This document shows, in pieces, positions 7,414 to 15,447 of a DNA stretch of 53,199 nucleotides. This DNA is from Bacillota bacterium. GTDB taxonomy: Bacteria > Bacillota > Dethiobacteria > Dethiobacterales > Dethiobacteraceae. Location of the stretch: positions 1-53,199 of the forward strand of contig JAAYKP010000012.1 of assembly GCA_012522335.1 (NCBI GenBank), read 5' to 3'. A model generated the notes under the pieces. The model worked only from the letters and a program-made list of their open reading frames with translations, was not told the origin of the DNA and did not search any database. A program made the position numbers and the translations under genes. The stretch's first letter is position 1; every line of letters starts with the position of its first letter.

Positions 7414-8844
7414 CTAATCCTGCGGACTGGTCAGGGACCACAGATCCACCGCAGGGGTGACAGCCCCTAAAGCAGAAGGAAGACGCATGGTACTAAATAC
7501 ATAAGTTTTTCCTTCTATTTCCAGGGGGGTCAGAGATAAGACTACCCTTTTTTCACTGCCATCTTTGCAGGTAATTTCAGTCTCCATATACTCCAGCCTG
7601 CCGGCCACAGCCTGACGCGCCTTATTTACAGCCAGGCGACGCATTTCCTCATCAGGAAACAACAAGTAAAACCAGTTGTATTGGTTAATATCTTCACAAG
7701 TATAACCTGTAATGCACCGCATAGCCTCGTTATAAATAATCGCTTTACCATCCAATGTACTCAGTAAAAAACCATCCTGCGCTTTTTGCACAATTGTATT
7801 CAGGATTAATTCAGCCTTACGGCGCTCTTGTTCTGCCTGAAAACGGACTAAAGCGGCTGCTATACTTTGCCCGACAATTGTTAAAAAGGCAATCTCCACT
7901 TCGGAAAAATGATTTTCCTCATAAGCATTAAGCTGCAGTAAACCGACCGTCTCCTGGTTTGAACGCAGCGGTATCAGCGCTACAGACTGATAGCCTGACT
8001 GGCCGCAGTAATTGCGAATTGTAAACGACTGCTCCTGACCTGCTGTCGCCACAGCGACAAATTTGTTAATATTGCCGGTAATCAGCACTCCTTCAGCAGT
8101 AAGCACATAATCATAATCACCGCGGATTACACGCCCACACAAACAATCCAAAACTGCCAGACCATCAGCATCCCTCTTGATTGTACAGCCTTCAAAACTA
8201 CACAATGTTGACTCCTGCCGCAGAAATTCTTCACTAAAACCAATCGCCTGCGTATAGGGGTAATCATCTCCCTTACGTAAACGCAGAGCAACGGCGTCAC
8301 AGTCAAAATAAGTCTTGATCGTCTGCAGCACCTGCTGCAGCACTGCTGCCTGAGTCCCGGTTCCGGCCAAGGTCTCCAGAATCTCCAGCACAACAAGCCG
8401 CCTGTTCTCAAACTCCCGCAGGTCCGTGATATCAAGTCCGGTGCAGATAATACAGCTAATCTGCCCTTCGTCATTCTTAACATTACTGCTGGACCACAGC
8501 AGCAATCGTTTTTTCCCTTCCCTGGACAGCCAGTGATATTCAAAACGCTGTTCAAAATTACCGGCCATCAGCAGCTCAAGCTTATTTTTTACCTCAGCCA
8601 ATTCTTCGGCCGGGATTAAGAGATCATATTTTTTCCCGATCATTTCTTCCCGGGTATAGCCTGAAAGCCGCTCACAGGCCGGATTAAATTCTCTAATCCG
8701 CCCCTCTGTATCTAAAACAACGACCAGAGACTCAACTGTTTCCAACAAGCGCGAAATAAAACCCGGTATTTGTTCGAACTCGGCCATATCTTTAGGGCGA
8801 GAAAAAAGGTGCAGATACTGGTTGAGAGATTTTAAGTCAGGCAT
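7414..8844 (-). CDS. PAS-GAF-PAS sensory protein without output domain
   Basis: The 476-residue soluble protein has a PAS domain at about 30-145 (VVVLDTEGRIREFNPACERLSGY), a GAF domain at about 165-320 ending in VALIPLRSNQETVGLLQL, and a second PAS at about 335-450 (GFLLSTLDGKAIIYNEAMRCITGY). After that the protein stops, with no histidine kinase, GGDEF, HD or sigma-54-interaction domain. It may pass a signal by protein contact. An upstream ATG exists at 8880, but AAGGAGG sits 5 nt before the ATG at 8844, which was chosen. The GAF domain holds a Cys-rich stretch (CSFEGCT...CLCG) that could hold a cofactor. Ligand and partner are unknown. Confidence 0.85.
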   Translation of the reverse strand: MPDLKSLNQYLHLFSRPKDMAEFEQIPGFISRLLETVESLVVVLDTEGRIREFNPACERLSGYTREEMIGKKYDLLIPAEELAEVKNKLELLMAGNFEQRFEYHWLSREGKKRLLLWSSSNVKNDEGQISCIICTGLDITDLREFENRRLVVLEILETLAGTGTQAAVLQQVLQTIKTYFDCDAVALRLRKGDDYPYTQAIGFSEEFLRQESTLCSFEGCTIKRDADGLAVLDCLCGRVIRGDYDYVLTAEGVLITGNINKFVAVATAGQEQSFTIRNYCGQSGYQSVALIPLRSNQETVGLLQLNAYEENHFSEVEIAFLTIVGQSIAAALVRFQAEQERRKAELILNTIVQKAQDGFLLSTLDGKAIIYNEAMRCITGYTCEDINQYNWFYLLFPDEEMRRLAVNKARQAVAGRLEYMETEITCKDGSEKRVVLSLTPLEIEGKTYVFSTMRLPSALGAVTPAVDLWSLTSPQD

Positions 8845-9008
8845 GACAACCTCCTTGGCGCATTCAACTGGTACATACAATTTACAAATTTTGATTCTCT
8901 GTTACCAAGAACCAATCCTGCTCTAAAACAGGCCTGAACAAACTTTAATAAATTATTAATAATCTTGGTTTGCTCAGCGGCAGGACATTTAGCTGCTGCC
9001 AGTCTCTA

Positions 9009-9017
9009 TGGTATAAT
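9009..9017 (+). promoter_or_regulatory. extended -10 promoter of the phosphoesterase gene
   Basis: TGGTATAAT is a perfect extended -10 element. No good -35 box precedes it, as is usual for this class. Confidence 0.6.
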
Positions 9018-9058
9018 ACTGACTGTAGCAGTTCATTTTCCGGGAGGTGTAATACACT

Positions 9059-9550
9059 ATGCGTATTGGTGTTCTTAGCGATACCCATATACCTACAAGG
9101 GCACGTCAGCTGCCGCCTGTCCTGTTTGAAATATTTTCCGATGTTGATTTACTTCTGCATGCCGGTGATTTAGTGACGGAAAATGTCTTACTGGATCTTC
9201 AGACGCTGGCTCCCCTCGAAGCAGTGGCAGGCAATATGGACCCACCCCACCTCAAACAACGGTTAGGCAGTAAAAAAATTTTAGAGGTGGCCGGCTTCCG
9301 CCTTGGCTTAACTCATGGTCATCAGGGAGAAGACCGCAGCAAAACTCCGCAGCGGGCTTTAGCGGAATTTGCTGCTGATCAGGTTGATTGTGTTATCTTT
9401 GGCCATAGCCACCAGCCTTATTTAGAAACAATAAACGGTGTGCTGCTCTTTAATCCCGGGTCACCAACTGACCACCGCCGTGAACCCCGCCCTTCCTGCG
9501 GCCTGCTGACGCTGGATGATAGGGTCACAGCAGAAATTATCTACCTATAA
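9059..9550 (+). CDS. YfcE/MJ0936-type metallophosphoesterase
   Basis: This 163-residue calcineurin-like phosphoesterase shows the full dinuclear metal site: DTH near residue 8, GD in LLLHAGD, GN in VAGNMD, H in THGHQ and GHSH in FGHSHQP. Its length and compact single domain match the YfcE/MJ0936 family, which hydrolyses phosphodiesters in vitro; the true substrate in cells is not settled. GGGAGGTG precedes the ATG by 9 nt. It is a single transcription unit with its own extended -10 promoter and a strong terminator, running opposite to its neighbours. Confidence 0.92.
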   Translation: MRIGVLSDTHIPTRARQLPPVLFEIFSDVDLLLHAGDLVTENVLLDLQTLAPLEAVAGNMDPPHLKQRLGSKKILEVAGFRLGLTHGHQGEDRSKTPQRALAEFAADQVDCVIFGHSHQPYLETINGVLLFNPGSPTDHRREPRPSCGLLTLDDRVTAEIIYL

Positions 9551-9567
9551 CAGAGCTCCTCTACAGC

Positions 9568-9602
9568 AGCGGGACCGTCCTGTGGGACGGTCCCGCTTTT
9601 TA
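9568..9602 (+). terminator. terminator of the phosphoesterase gene
   Basis: A perfect 13-bp GC-rich stem (9568-9580 and 9585-9597, loop TGTG) is followed by TTTTT on the plus strand. Confidence 0.92.
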
Positions 9603-9603
9603 C

Positions 9604-10185
9604 TTACGCTGTTTCATAATAAAGGGCAGAGACGGTTTTGATGGGACGCATAGTCCCTTGTTCCGTTAAATACACACCTATCGGTGCAGTATCTCCGATC
9701 AGCGCGAAGAGCTTATCCTGATCGGTAATGGGCCAATCCAAAGTGCCCGGCAAAATATAGGTAATGGCTGCAGCACCATGATGCTGTGCCACATACTGCG
9801 CCAAATACTCTTGTGCCGCAGTCATCGCCGCTTCACAGATAACTTCCGCAAAGAAACGAACCATCATGTCTTCGTATGCAGCAGCCCAATTACCTAATTC
9901 ATGTCCACAAGTAGCAATGGTGGGGAAAACACGTGGTAAATCAGCCACTGTTTGACGTAAATCACGGCTCCGGAAAGATACTCCGTCCAGCACAATCAGG
10001 TCTTCACCCTTTTTTTCTATCGGCAGCTCTTTGAACATTACCTTTGGACGGGCAATACCCTTAGCCTCTTCCAGCAGCGCAGCCAACTGTTTGACCAGCG
10101 CCGGCCTTTTCTGCAGCCTCATCCTTTCCGTAAACATCTCCAATTCGGCTGTAAAGGGAATATTGTCAAGAATAATGGCGTCCAT
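9604..10185 (-). CDS. stand-alone MetH-activation-domain-like protein
   Basis: The C-terminal half (about 125-193) carries the pattern ILPGTLDWPITDQDKLFALI...IGVYLTEQGTMRPIKTVSALYY, which matches the reactivation domain of cobalamin-dependent methionine synthase, including the PG...DWP and SVSALY signatures. That domain binds SAM and helps methylate inactive cob(II)alamin. Here it is a 193-residue protein with no catalytic domain, as seen in anaerobes that have a split MetH or other corrinoid methyltransferases. AGGAGG lies 7 nt upstream. Its partner is not in this window unless it is one of the URO-D-like proteins; that link is speculative. Confidence 0.75.
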   Translation of the reverse strand: MDAIILDNIPFTAELEMFTERMRLQKRPALVKQLAALLEEAKGIARPKVMFKELPIEKKGEDLIVLDGVSFRSRDLRQTVADLPRVFPTIATCGHELGNWAAAYEDMMVRFFAEVICEAAMTAAQEYLAQYVAQHHGAAAITYILPGTLDWPITDQDKLFALIGDTAPIGVYLTEQGTMRPIKTVSALYYETA

Positions 10186-10277
10186 CTTTTACCTCCTGAA
10201 GAAAAGTTTTGCCTTCCCTTTGCTTTACATTCGTCCTGAAAAATAAATGTCCTGCTTCATTCCGGCGACATGGCAGC

Positions 10278-10303
10278 AAAAGAAGGGACTGCGCAGCAGC
10301 CCC
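10278..10303 (-). terminator. probable terminator of ppa
   Basis: On the minus strand GGGGCTG pairs with CAGTCCC with one mismatch and is followed by TTCTTTT, just after the ppa stop codon. Confidence 0.6.
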
Positions 10304-10307
10304 TTTG

Positions 10308-10799
10308 TTAAATTTCACGGCGGTTAGCATAACGTTCACGTGCGGCACGGATTATTTCCCAAGCTTCCTCCTTACCGGCCCATTCGCCGATGCGGGTAGG
10401 TTTGTCTTCCAGATCTTTATAGATCTGAAAAAAGTGGGCGATTTCGCGCAGCAAATTACTTGGCAGATGATCATACTCCGTAATCCAGCCCCACACGGGA
10501 TCACGCAGCGAAACACAAATAATCTTTTCGTCTTTACCTTTTTCATCCCACATTTCCAGCACCGCCACAGGCACGGCACGGATTTCACAACCGGGGAAAG
10601 TGGGATCACCGGCCAGCACGAGGGCATCCAGCTCATCACCGTCTTCTGCCAGCGTTTCCGGGATAAAACCATAATCGGCCGGGTAATGAACAGAGGAAAA
10701 CAGCATTCTGTCCAGGAGGAAACGTCCGGTTATTTTGTTAAACTCATATTTGTTGCGGGATCCCTTTGGCACTTCCACAAAAACTCTCACATAGTCCAT
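10308..10799 (-). CDS. ppa: inorganic pyrophosphatase, family I
   Basis: The 163-residue protein has the family I active-site layout: EVPKGSRNKYE near the start, HYPADYGFIP, and the metal-binding DGDELDALVL, a variant of the usual DGDPLD. It hydrolyses pyrophosphate to two phosphates, pulling biosynthetic reactions forward in the cytoplasm. Its length is normal for a short bacterial family I enzyme. AGGAG precedes the ATG by 8 nt. It follows the radical SAM gene by 27 nt and may share its transcript. The identification is firm. Confidence 0.95.
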   Translation of the reverse strand: MDYVRVFVEVPKGSRNKYEFNKITGRFLLDRMLFSSVHYPADYGFIPETLAEDGDELDALVLAGDPTFPGCEIRAVPVAVLEMWDEKGKDEKIICVSLRDPVWGWITEYDHLPSNLLREIAHFFQIYKDLEDKPTRIGEWAGKEEAWEIIRAARERYANRREI

Positions 10800-10826
10800 T
10801 TTGCATGCTCCTATCTGAATTTAATT

Positions 10827-12158
10827 TTATACCGCTTGTACCGGTAAAGATAAAGCATTTTCCAGCTCATGTACAGCTTGTCCGGTTAGATCTAATAACT
10901 GACTGTCAAAGGCTTCGCGCGGCACCAACAACAGGTCGTACTGTGCTGATGTCAAAGCCTCTTGAGCCGCCGCGAGCATATCTGCTACAACCAGTAAGCC
11001 GGCCGCTTTAATTGAACCGCCAAAAAAGTGATTCACTACCGGTCTGATAACTATTGAGGGAAGGGCAAATTTAGCGGCTGCCTGCTGTAGTATATCATAG
11101 GCAAATTCAGAAGCCAACAGCAGTGTCTTGGCGGCACGGAAACGCTTGACTGCCCTGTCTATCTCTGCCGCGCGCCGCGGCGCAAAATCATATAACATGA
11201 CAAAACCGGGTGCTTGGTGAGCGGCTTTATGCAGCTTGATTGTAGTGATTTGCTCACCCCGCTTTATAGTTAGCAGCGGGTTTTGTAATGCTTCTACCGT
11301 CTGGAAAGCCTCCACCCGCGTACGCATCGACCGCCGATTAACGGCTAAAATCACATCTTCAGGCAGCAGACCGGCTGACTGCGCCGGTGTGTTCTGCATC
11401 ACTCCCCAAATACTGGGCATTAAGTCCTCAGGCAGATAAGGCTCCGGGATTACCGGTACATTATACTGTCGTGTCCACTCTTGAGCCCGGGTAATTACTT
11501 CTGACCACAAATTGAGGGGAAACTGCAGAGCAGGCGGTGCATATTTGGTATACCCGGGTAAAAATACGCGAATCGTCAGTGCACCATGCTCTGCTAAACA
11601 GCGAACAGTCGCTGCTGTATCAGACCAACCCACCTGATGGGGCATTGCCACCAAACTGCCGTGAAAGGGAAGTTTAGCACGCTTAATTAAGTGCAGAGCT
11701 GTCCAAACCCGCTCCGGAGCCCGGTCCCCCATTAATTGATAGCGTCCGCGGGCAGTGGCGCTATTTAAGGATATTGTTAATTCCAGCGGCTGCAGCTCAA
11801 CCAATGTCTGCACCATGGGTGGAGTCAGTAAGGTGCCGTTCGTAGTTACAGCTAATGTTGTCTGCGGCAGCAGCCGGCGTAAATTTTGTAAAATAACCAT
11901 AATTTCAGGATGTGTGAAGGGTTCTCCTTCATCAAGACGCGTCGCTGACTCGCCAATAATGACTTTGCGTCGGGGATCAAGAAAGGCGGCCAACTCTAAA
12001 ACACTGGTTAAAGGCAAAACCGGTAAGCGGTGCGTAATCACAGTGGGGGGATTCTGGCGATTGCTGCAGAAGATGCAGCTGACATTACAACGTGATGTTA
12101 AGGGCAGCACATTTTCCTGTACTGCCGCCAGCAGATATCTGTAGCAGTCGTTATTCAT
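10827..12158 (-). CDS. radical SAM protein with internal PDZ-like domain
   Basis: The 443-residue protein starts with a radical SAM domain whose CNVSCIFC motif gives C24, C28 and C31, the CxxxCxxC ligands of a [4Fe-4S] cluster. A PDZ-like segment follows at about residues 235-300 (NTPAQSAGLLPEDVILAVNRRSM). The C-terminal part (about 320-443) is of uncertain family and recalls the tail of PDZ/radical SAM/DUF512 proteins, but in that family the PDZ comes first. The chosen ATG overlaps the murC stop (ATGAATAA), pointing to translational coupling; an in-frame TTG at 12197 is weaker. The substrate is unknown; the murC coupling hints at an envelope or peptide role, which is inference. Confidence 0.8.
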   Translation of the reverse strand: MNNDCYRYLLAAVQENVLPLTSRCNVSCIFCSNRQNPPTVITHRLPVLPLTSVLELAAFLDPRRKVIIGESATRLDEGEPFTHPEIMVILQNLRRLLPQTTLAVTTNGTLLTPPMVQTLVELQPLELTISLNSATARGRYQLMGDRAPERVWTALHLIKRAKLPFHGSLVAMPHQVGWSDTAATVRCLAEHGALTIRVFLPGYTKYAPPALQFPLNLWSEVITRAQEWTRQYNVPVIPEPYLPEDLMPSIWGVMQNTPAQSAGLLPEDVILAVNRRSMRTRVEAFQTVEALQNPLLTIKRGEQITTIKLHKAAHQAPGFVMLYDFAPRRAAEIDRAVKRFRAAKTLLLASEFAYDILQQAAAKFALPSIVIRPVVNHFFGGSIKAAGLLVVADMLAAAQEALTSAQYDLLLVPREAFDSQLLDLTGQAVHELENALSLPVQAV

Positions 12159-13530
12159 TTTTCCATTTACATAAACAATCCGCGATTTTATGGCCAAGCT
12201 CGGTCACATCACCGGCACCCATAGTAATGATTAAATCGCCAGGTTCAGCCATGCCTAACACCTGTTTTATAATGTCCTCACCACGGTCAAGCTGTGTCAC
12301 ATCTATCCCCCGCGCTCGCATCGCTGCCGCTAATTTGGCTGAGGAAATCCCTTCCAGGGGCTTTTCACTGGCGGCATAGATCTGCTGCAGAAATACTTTG
12401 TCAGCACCGGCGAAGGCCTCCACAAACTCGTTAAAAAACCATTTGGTGCGGCTGAAACGGTGCGGCTGAAAAACAACCACCAGGCGCTTACAATTACCGG
12501 CCCGGGCAGCTTGGATGGTTGCCCTGATCTCTGTGGGATGATGGGCATAATCATCTACTACCGTAATATCATTTACCTGACATAAAAGTTGAAAGCGTCT
12601 GTCAGCCCCGCGAAAAGATTCCAAACCTTCCTTGATTGCAGTAAAATCTACTTCCAGTTCCCGGGCGACAGCTACTGCAGCCAGCGCATTCAGCACATTA
12701 TGAGTACCCGGCACAGACAGTGCAATTTCTCCCAGCGTCTCTCCCCCGCCGTTTACAGTAAAACGTGTCCCCCAGCCTTCCGCCTGCAGATTTTCAGCAC
12801 GCCAATCTCCTTCCCGCAGCCCATAAGTAACAACTTTCCGCACATGGGCAGGCTGCATGGTACGGAGGTGGGGATCATCTGCACAAAGTACCGCCGTACC
12901 GTCAGCGGTAATATTATTTAAAAACTGACGATAAGCCGCAAGTAACAGTTGAAAGTCTCCTTGATAATGCTCCAAATGATCCGCATCTATATTGGTAACA
13001 ACAGCCATTCGTGGCCGATAACGTAAAAAAGTGTTATCGCTTTCATCTGCTTCAGCTACTACTATTTCCGACCTGCCAATACGCGAGTTGCCGTTAAATT
13101 CTGCAAAAATACCTCCAATAAAAGCAGTCGGATCAAGCTGCCCCCGGGTAAGCACTGCTGCCACCATGGAGGTAGTAGTCGTTTTACCATGAGCGCCGGC
13201 TACAGCAATACCAAAGCGGCCGTTGATGAATTGTGCCAGTAGTTCGGAACGATGCCACACCGGAATCTTGGCTTCTCTGGCAGCAGTAAGTTCCACATTA
13301 TCCGGGGCTATAGCTGTGGAGTAAATGACAAGTTCTGCCCCGTCGACATGTTTAGCCTGGTGTCCCTGATAAACCAGTGCCCCTTCTTCCTGCAGTTGTG
13401 CCGTAATGGCGGTTTGCCTTTGGTCAGAACCACTTACTTTATAACCACTGTCCAGTAAGACACGTGCCAAGGCACTCATGCCATAACCGCCGATTCCTAT
13501 AAAATGAATATGTTTGATGTCCTTTAGCAA
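12151..13530 (-). CDS. murC: UDP-N-acetylmuramate--L-alanine ligase
   Basis: This Mur ligase has the N-terminal UDP-binding Rossmann motif HFIGIGGYGMSALA, the ATP-binding GAHGKTTTTSM, the central DADHLEHYQG and the C-terminal DDYAHHPTEI and FQPHRFSRT motifs. It adds L-alanine to UDP-MurNAc, the first amino acid of the peptidoglycan stem peptide. At 459 residues it is of normal length. The start is TTG at 13530, seven nt after GAGGGG; no in-frame ATG gives the conserved N-terminus. It overlaps the downstream radical SAM gene by 8 nt. The upstream gap carries a cluster of DnaA boxes, so DnaA might affect its expression. Confidence 0.97.
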   Translation of the reverse strand: MLKDIKHIHFIGIGGYGMSALARVLLDSGYKVSGSDQRQTAITAQLQEEGALVYQGHQAKHVDGAELVIYSTAIAPDNVELTAAREAKIPVWHRSELLAQFINGRFGIAVAGAHGKTTTTSMVAAVLTRGQLDPTAFIGGIFAEFNGNSRIGRSEIVVAEADESDNTFLRYRPRMAVVTNIDADHLEHYQGDFQLLLAAYRQFLNNITADGTAVLCADDPHLRTMQPAHVRKVVTYGLREGDWRAENLQAEGWGTRFTVNGGGETLGEIALSVPGTHNVLNALAAVAVARELEVDFTAIKEGLESFRGADRRFQLLCQVNDITVVDDYAHHPTEIRATIQAARAGNCKRLVVVFQPHRFSRTKWFFNEFVEAFAGADKVFLQQIYAASEKPLEGISSAKLAAAMRARGIDVTQLDRGEDIIKQVLGMAEPGDLIITMGAGDVTELGHKIADCLCKWKNE

Positions 13531-13915
13531 AGGGCGACCCCTCTTTCCCGCTTTTTATGCATGTAAAAATTCTGCCGTGAGCAGCCGGCAGTATTTCCGC
13601 TCATCTGCAGAGCTTTTGCCGGCTGCCGGCTGCAAGCTTGCTCTCTGTCGAATGAATACAGTATAGCGCAAACCGTGTTGTCGAAATAATACAGTTGATA
13701 TTATGCAATGTTATTATGTTAACAACCGTTTTTTCTGAAGGCGCTGTTTATGCAAGATTTTGTTAAGAAATACTGCCCTCAATTAACATAATAATCCACA
13801 GTATCCACAGAGTTATCCACAGAATTAACCCCATTCTTAACGTATTTTATGAAAATATCCACAGTATCCACAGCTTGTTACCATAATAAGAGCAGCGTAA
13901 AGAAAATTAACCCCT
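13531..13915. other. 385-bp intergenic region with replication-like signals
   Basis: This gap between tsaD and murC has no gene. Its murC-proximal third is G/C-rich with GCCGGC repeats. The rest is AT-rich and contains a 12-bp inverted repeat, TTATTATGTTAA (13711-13722) and TTAACATAATAA (13783-13794), followed directly by the DnaA-box cluster. The murC promoter must lie here unless murC is read from the tsa operon; it could not be pinned down. Confidence 0.6.
13792..13872 (+). repeat. cluster of five DnaA-box-like repeats
   Basis: Five same-orientation 9-mers end in ATCCACA: 13792-13800 (TAATCCACA), 13801-13809 (GTATCCACA), 13813-13821 (TTATCCACA, perfect consensus), 13855-13863 (ATATCCACA) and 13864-13872 (GTATCCACA). 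Two tandem pairs flank the perfect box. Such clusters bind DnaA at oriC or at DnaA-titrating sites. No dnaA or dnaN lies in the window. Confidence 0.7.
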
Positions 13916-14941
13916 TTACTTAACCTGCCACAAATTGTCTAATACTGGAACAGCATTTAAGTCGAGTCCTGCAAATTTTTGCTGCAGATAAAGATCCCAG
14001 CCGGCTGCAGCCACCATGGCTGCATTGTCAGTACACAGCTCAAGTGGTGGGTAAAGTAAGGTGCGGCCGGCAGCAGCCAAAGCCTGCTCCAGCTGCTGCC
14101 TTAAAGCACCGTTAGCTGCAACACCACCTGCCAAAAGTACAGTTTTCACCTGTTTGGCTTCGGCAGCCAAACAGGTTTTTTCGACTAAAATATCTACAAC
14201 TGCCTGCTGGAAACTGGCAGCCACGTCTGCAGTCCGGTAGGTCTGACCTTTTTGCTTTAAATTATGCAGTGTATTAATCACGGCAGATTTCAAGCCGGAG
14301 AAGGAAAATTCATAATTATCATCCTGTCCGGCAAAAGCACGGGGAAAGGTGAAGGCGCCGGCATCTCCCGCTTCAGCTGCTTTTTCGATGGCCGGACCTC
14401 CTGGATAACCTAAACCAAGTACACGTGCTACTTTATCAAAAGCTTCGCCGGCAGCATCATCCCGGGTGGCTCCCAATAAAGCAGCCTCGGAGCGGGAAGT
14501 CAAATAAAACAAGCTGGTATGACCTCCGGAAACAACCAGACAGACAGCAGGAAACCTTACTTCGTGCACGAGAAAATTTGCCGCTATATGAGAGAAAATA
14601 TGATTTACTGCCAGAATTGGTTTCTTTAAAGCATATGCTAATGTTTTGGCAGTATTTACACCAACAAGCAAAGCGCCGACAAGTCCCGGACCATGCGTTA
14701 CCGCAATGGCAGATAAATCAGCAAAGCTGCAATTTGCCTGCAGCAAAGCTTCTGCAATAACTTCGTTAACCATTTCTAAATGGTGACGTGAAGCAATCTC
14801 CGGCACCACGCCGCCATACTTTTCATGAATCGGTATCTGTGAGGCAATAATGCTGCTTAAAACAGTTTTTCCCGCCGCTACCACAGCTGCGGCTGTCTCA
14901 TCACAAGATGTTTCGATACCTAAAATCAAATTTTTTTTCAT
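13916..14941 (-). CDS. tsaD: tRNA N6-adenosine threonylcarbamoyltransferase
   Basis: The 341-residue protein begins LGIETSCDETAAAVV, has the metal-binding HIFSH motif, VSGGHTS and the C-terminal CTDNAAMVAAAG block, all diagnostic of TsaD/Kae1. With TsaB and TsaE it transfers threonylcarbamoyl to A37 of ANN-decoding tRNAs. An upstream frame extends to 15025, but the ATG at 14941 overlaps the rimI stop as ATGA and matches the family N-terminus, so it was chosen. It is the last gene of the thiL-tsaE-tsaB-rimI-tsaD run. The identification is firm. Confidence 0.97.
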   Translation of the reverse strand: MKKNLILGIETSCDETAAAVVAAGKTVLSSIIASQIPIHEKYGGVVPEIASRHHLEMVNEVIAEALLQANCSFADLSAIAVTHGPGLVGALLVGVNTAKTLAYALKKPILAVNHIFSHIAANFLVHEVRFPAVCLVVSGGHTSLFYLTSRSEAALLGATRDDAAGEAFDKVARVLGLGYPGGPAIEKAAEAGDAGAFTFPRAFAGQDDNYEFSFSGLKSAVINTLHNLKQKGQTYRTADVAASFQQAVVDILVEKTCLAAEAKQVKTVLLAGGVAANGALRQQLEQALAAAGRTLLYPPLELCTDNAAMVAAAGWDLYLQQKFAGLDLNAVPVLDNLWQVK

Positions 14942-15447
14942 TGTTTCTGCTCTCCAACCTTTTCTCCCGCCGCCGCTTTCGCACCGTTTCTTACCGGACT
15001 GCTGCCGGGTAAACGCTCCAACCACATAACTAAAGCGTCCTCATCAGGATAATAATTGGGACGCACACCACACTCCACAAAGCCATATTTTCTATATAAG
15101 CTTTGGGCCCTGGTATTGGAAACCCGCACTTCCAGCGTCATACGTTTGGCACCTTTCAAAGCTGCCTCTGTAATTAGATGCTCTAATAATTGGCGGCCCA
15201 GTCCTTGACCCTGCCAGCTCGGGCTGACGGCTAAAGTGGTAATATGTGCTTCATCCAGAATAACCCAGATCCCGGCATATCCAACTACCTCATCTGCAGA
15301 CAGAGCCACATAGTAGAAAGCAAAACCATTGTCCAGTATTTCATTAATAAAAGCATGTCTAGACCAGGGAGAAGTGTAAACTTCTTTTTCAATAGCCCAA
15401 ACGCTTTCAACATGACAAAACTTCATCGGCTCAATCGAGACCTGCAC
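14938..15447 (-). CDS. rimI: ribosomal protein S18-alanine N-acetyltransferase-like GNAT
   Basis: This 169-residue GNAT acetyltransferase has the acetyl-CoA-binding motif WQGQGLGRQLLEHLI and the RimI-typical ending LEVRVSNTRAQSLYRKYGFVECGVRPNYYPDEDALVM. RimI acetylates the N-terminus of ribosomal protein S18. The last 20 residues are a charged tail beyond the domain. The GTG start lies 8 nt after AAAGGAGG and overlaps the tsaB 3' end by 17 bp; its own stop overlaps tsaD. Placement among the tsa genes is the usual Firmicute arrangement. Confidence 0.93.
   Translation of the reverse strand: MQVSIEPMKFCHVESVWAIEKEVYTSPWSRHAFINEILDNGFAFYYVALSADEVVGYAGIWVILDEAHITTLAVSPSWQGQGLGRQLLEHLITEAALKGAKRMTLEVRVSNTRAQSLYRKYGFVECGVRPNYYPDEDALVMWLERLPGSSPVRNGAKAAAGEKVGEQKQ

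Noticed and set aside
13531-13915. Chromosomal origin oriC
   Set aside because: There is a DnaA-box cluster, but no dnaA, dnaN, rpmH or gidA nearby and no change of gene strand on either side; reported as a DnaA-box cluster only.
14425-14760. Plus-strand 111-residue frame within tsaD
   Set aside because: It lies fully inside a strongly conserved gene on the other strand and has no recognisable motif.
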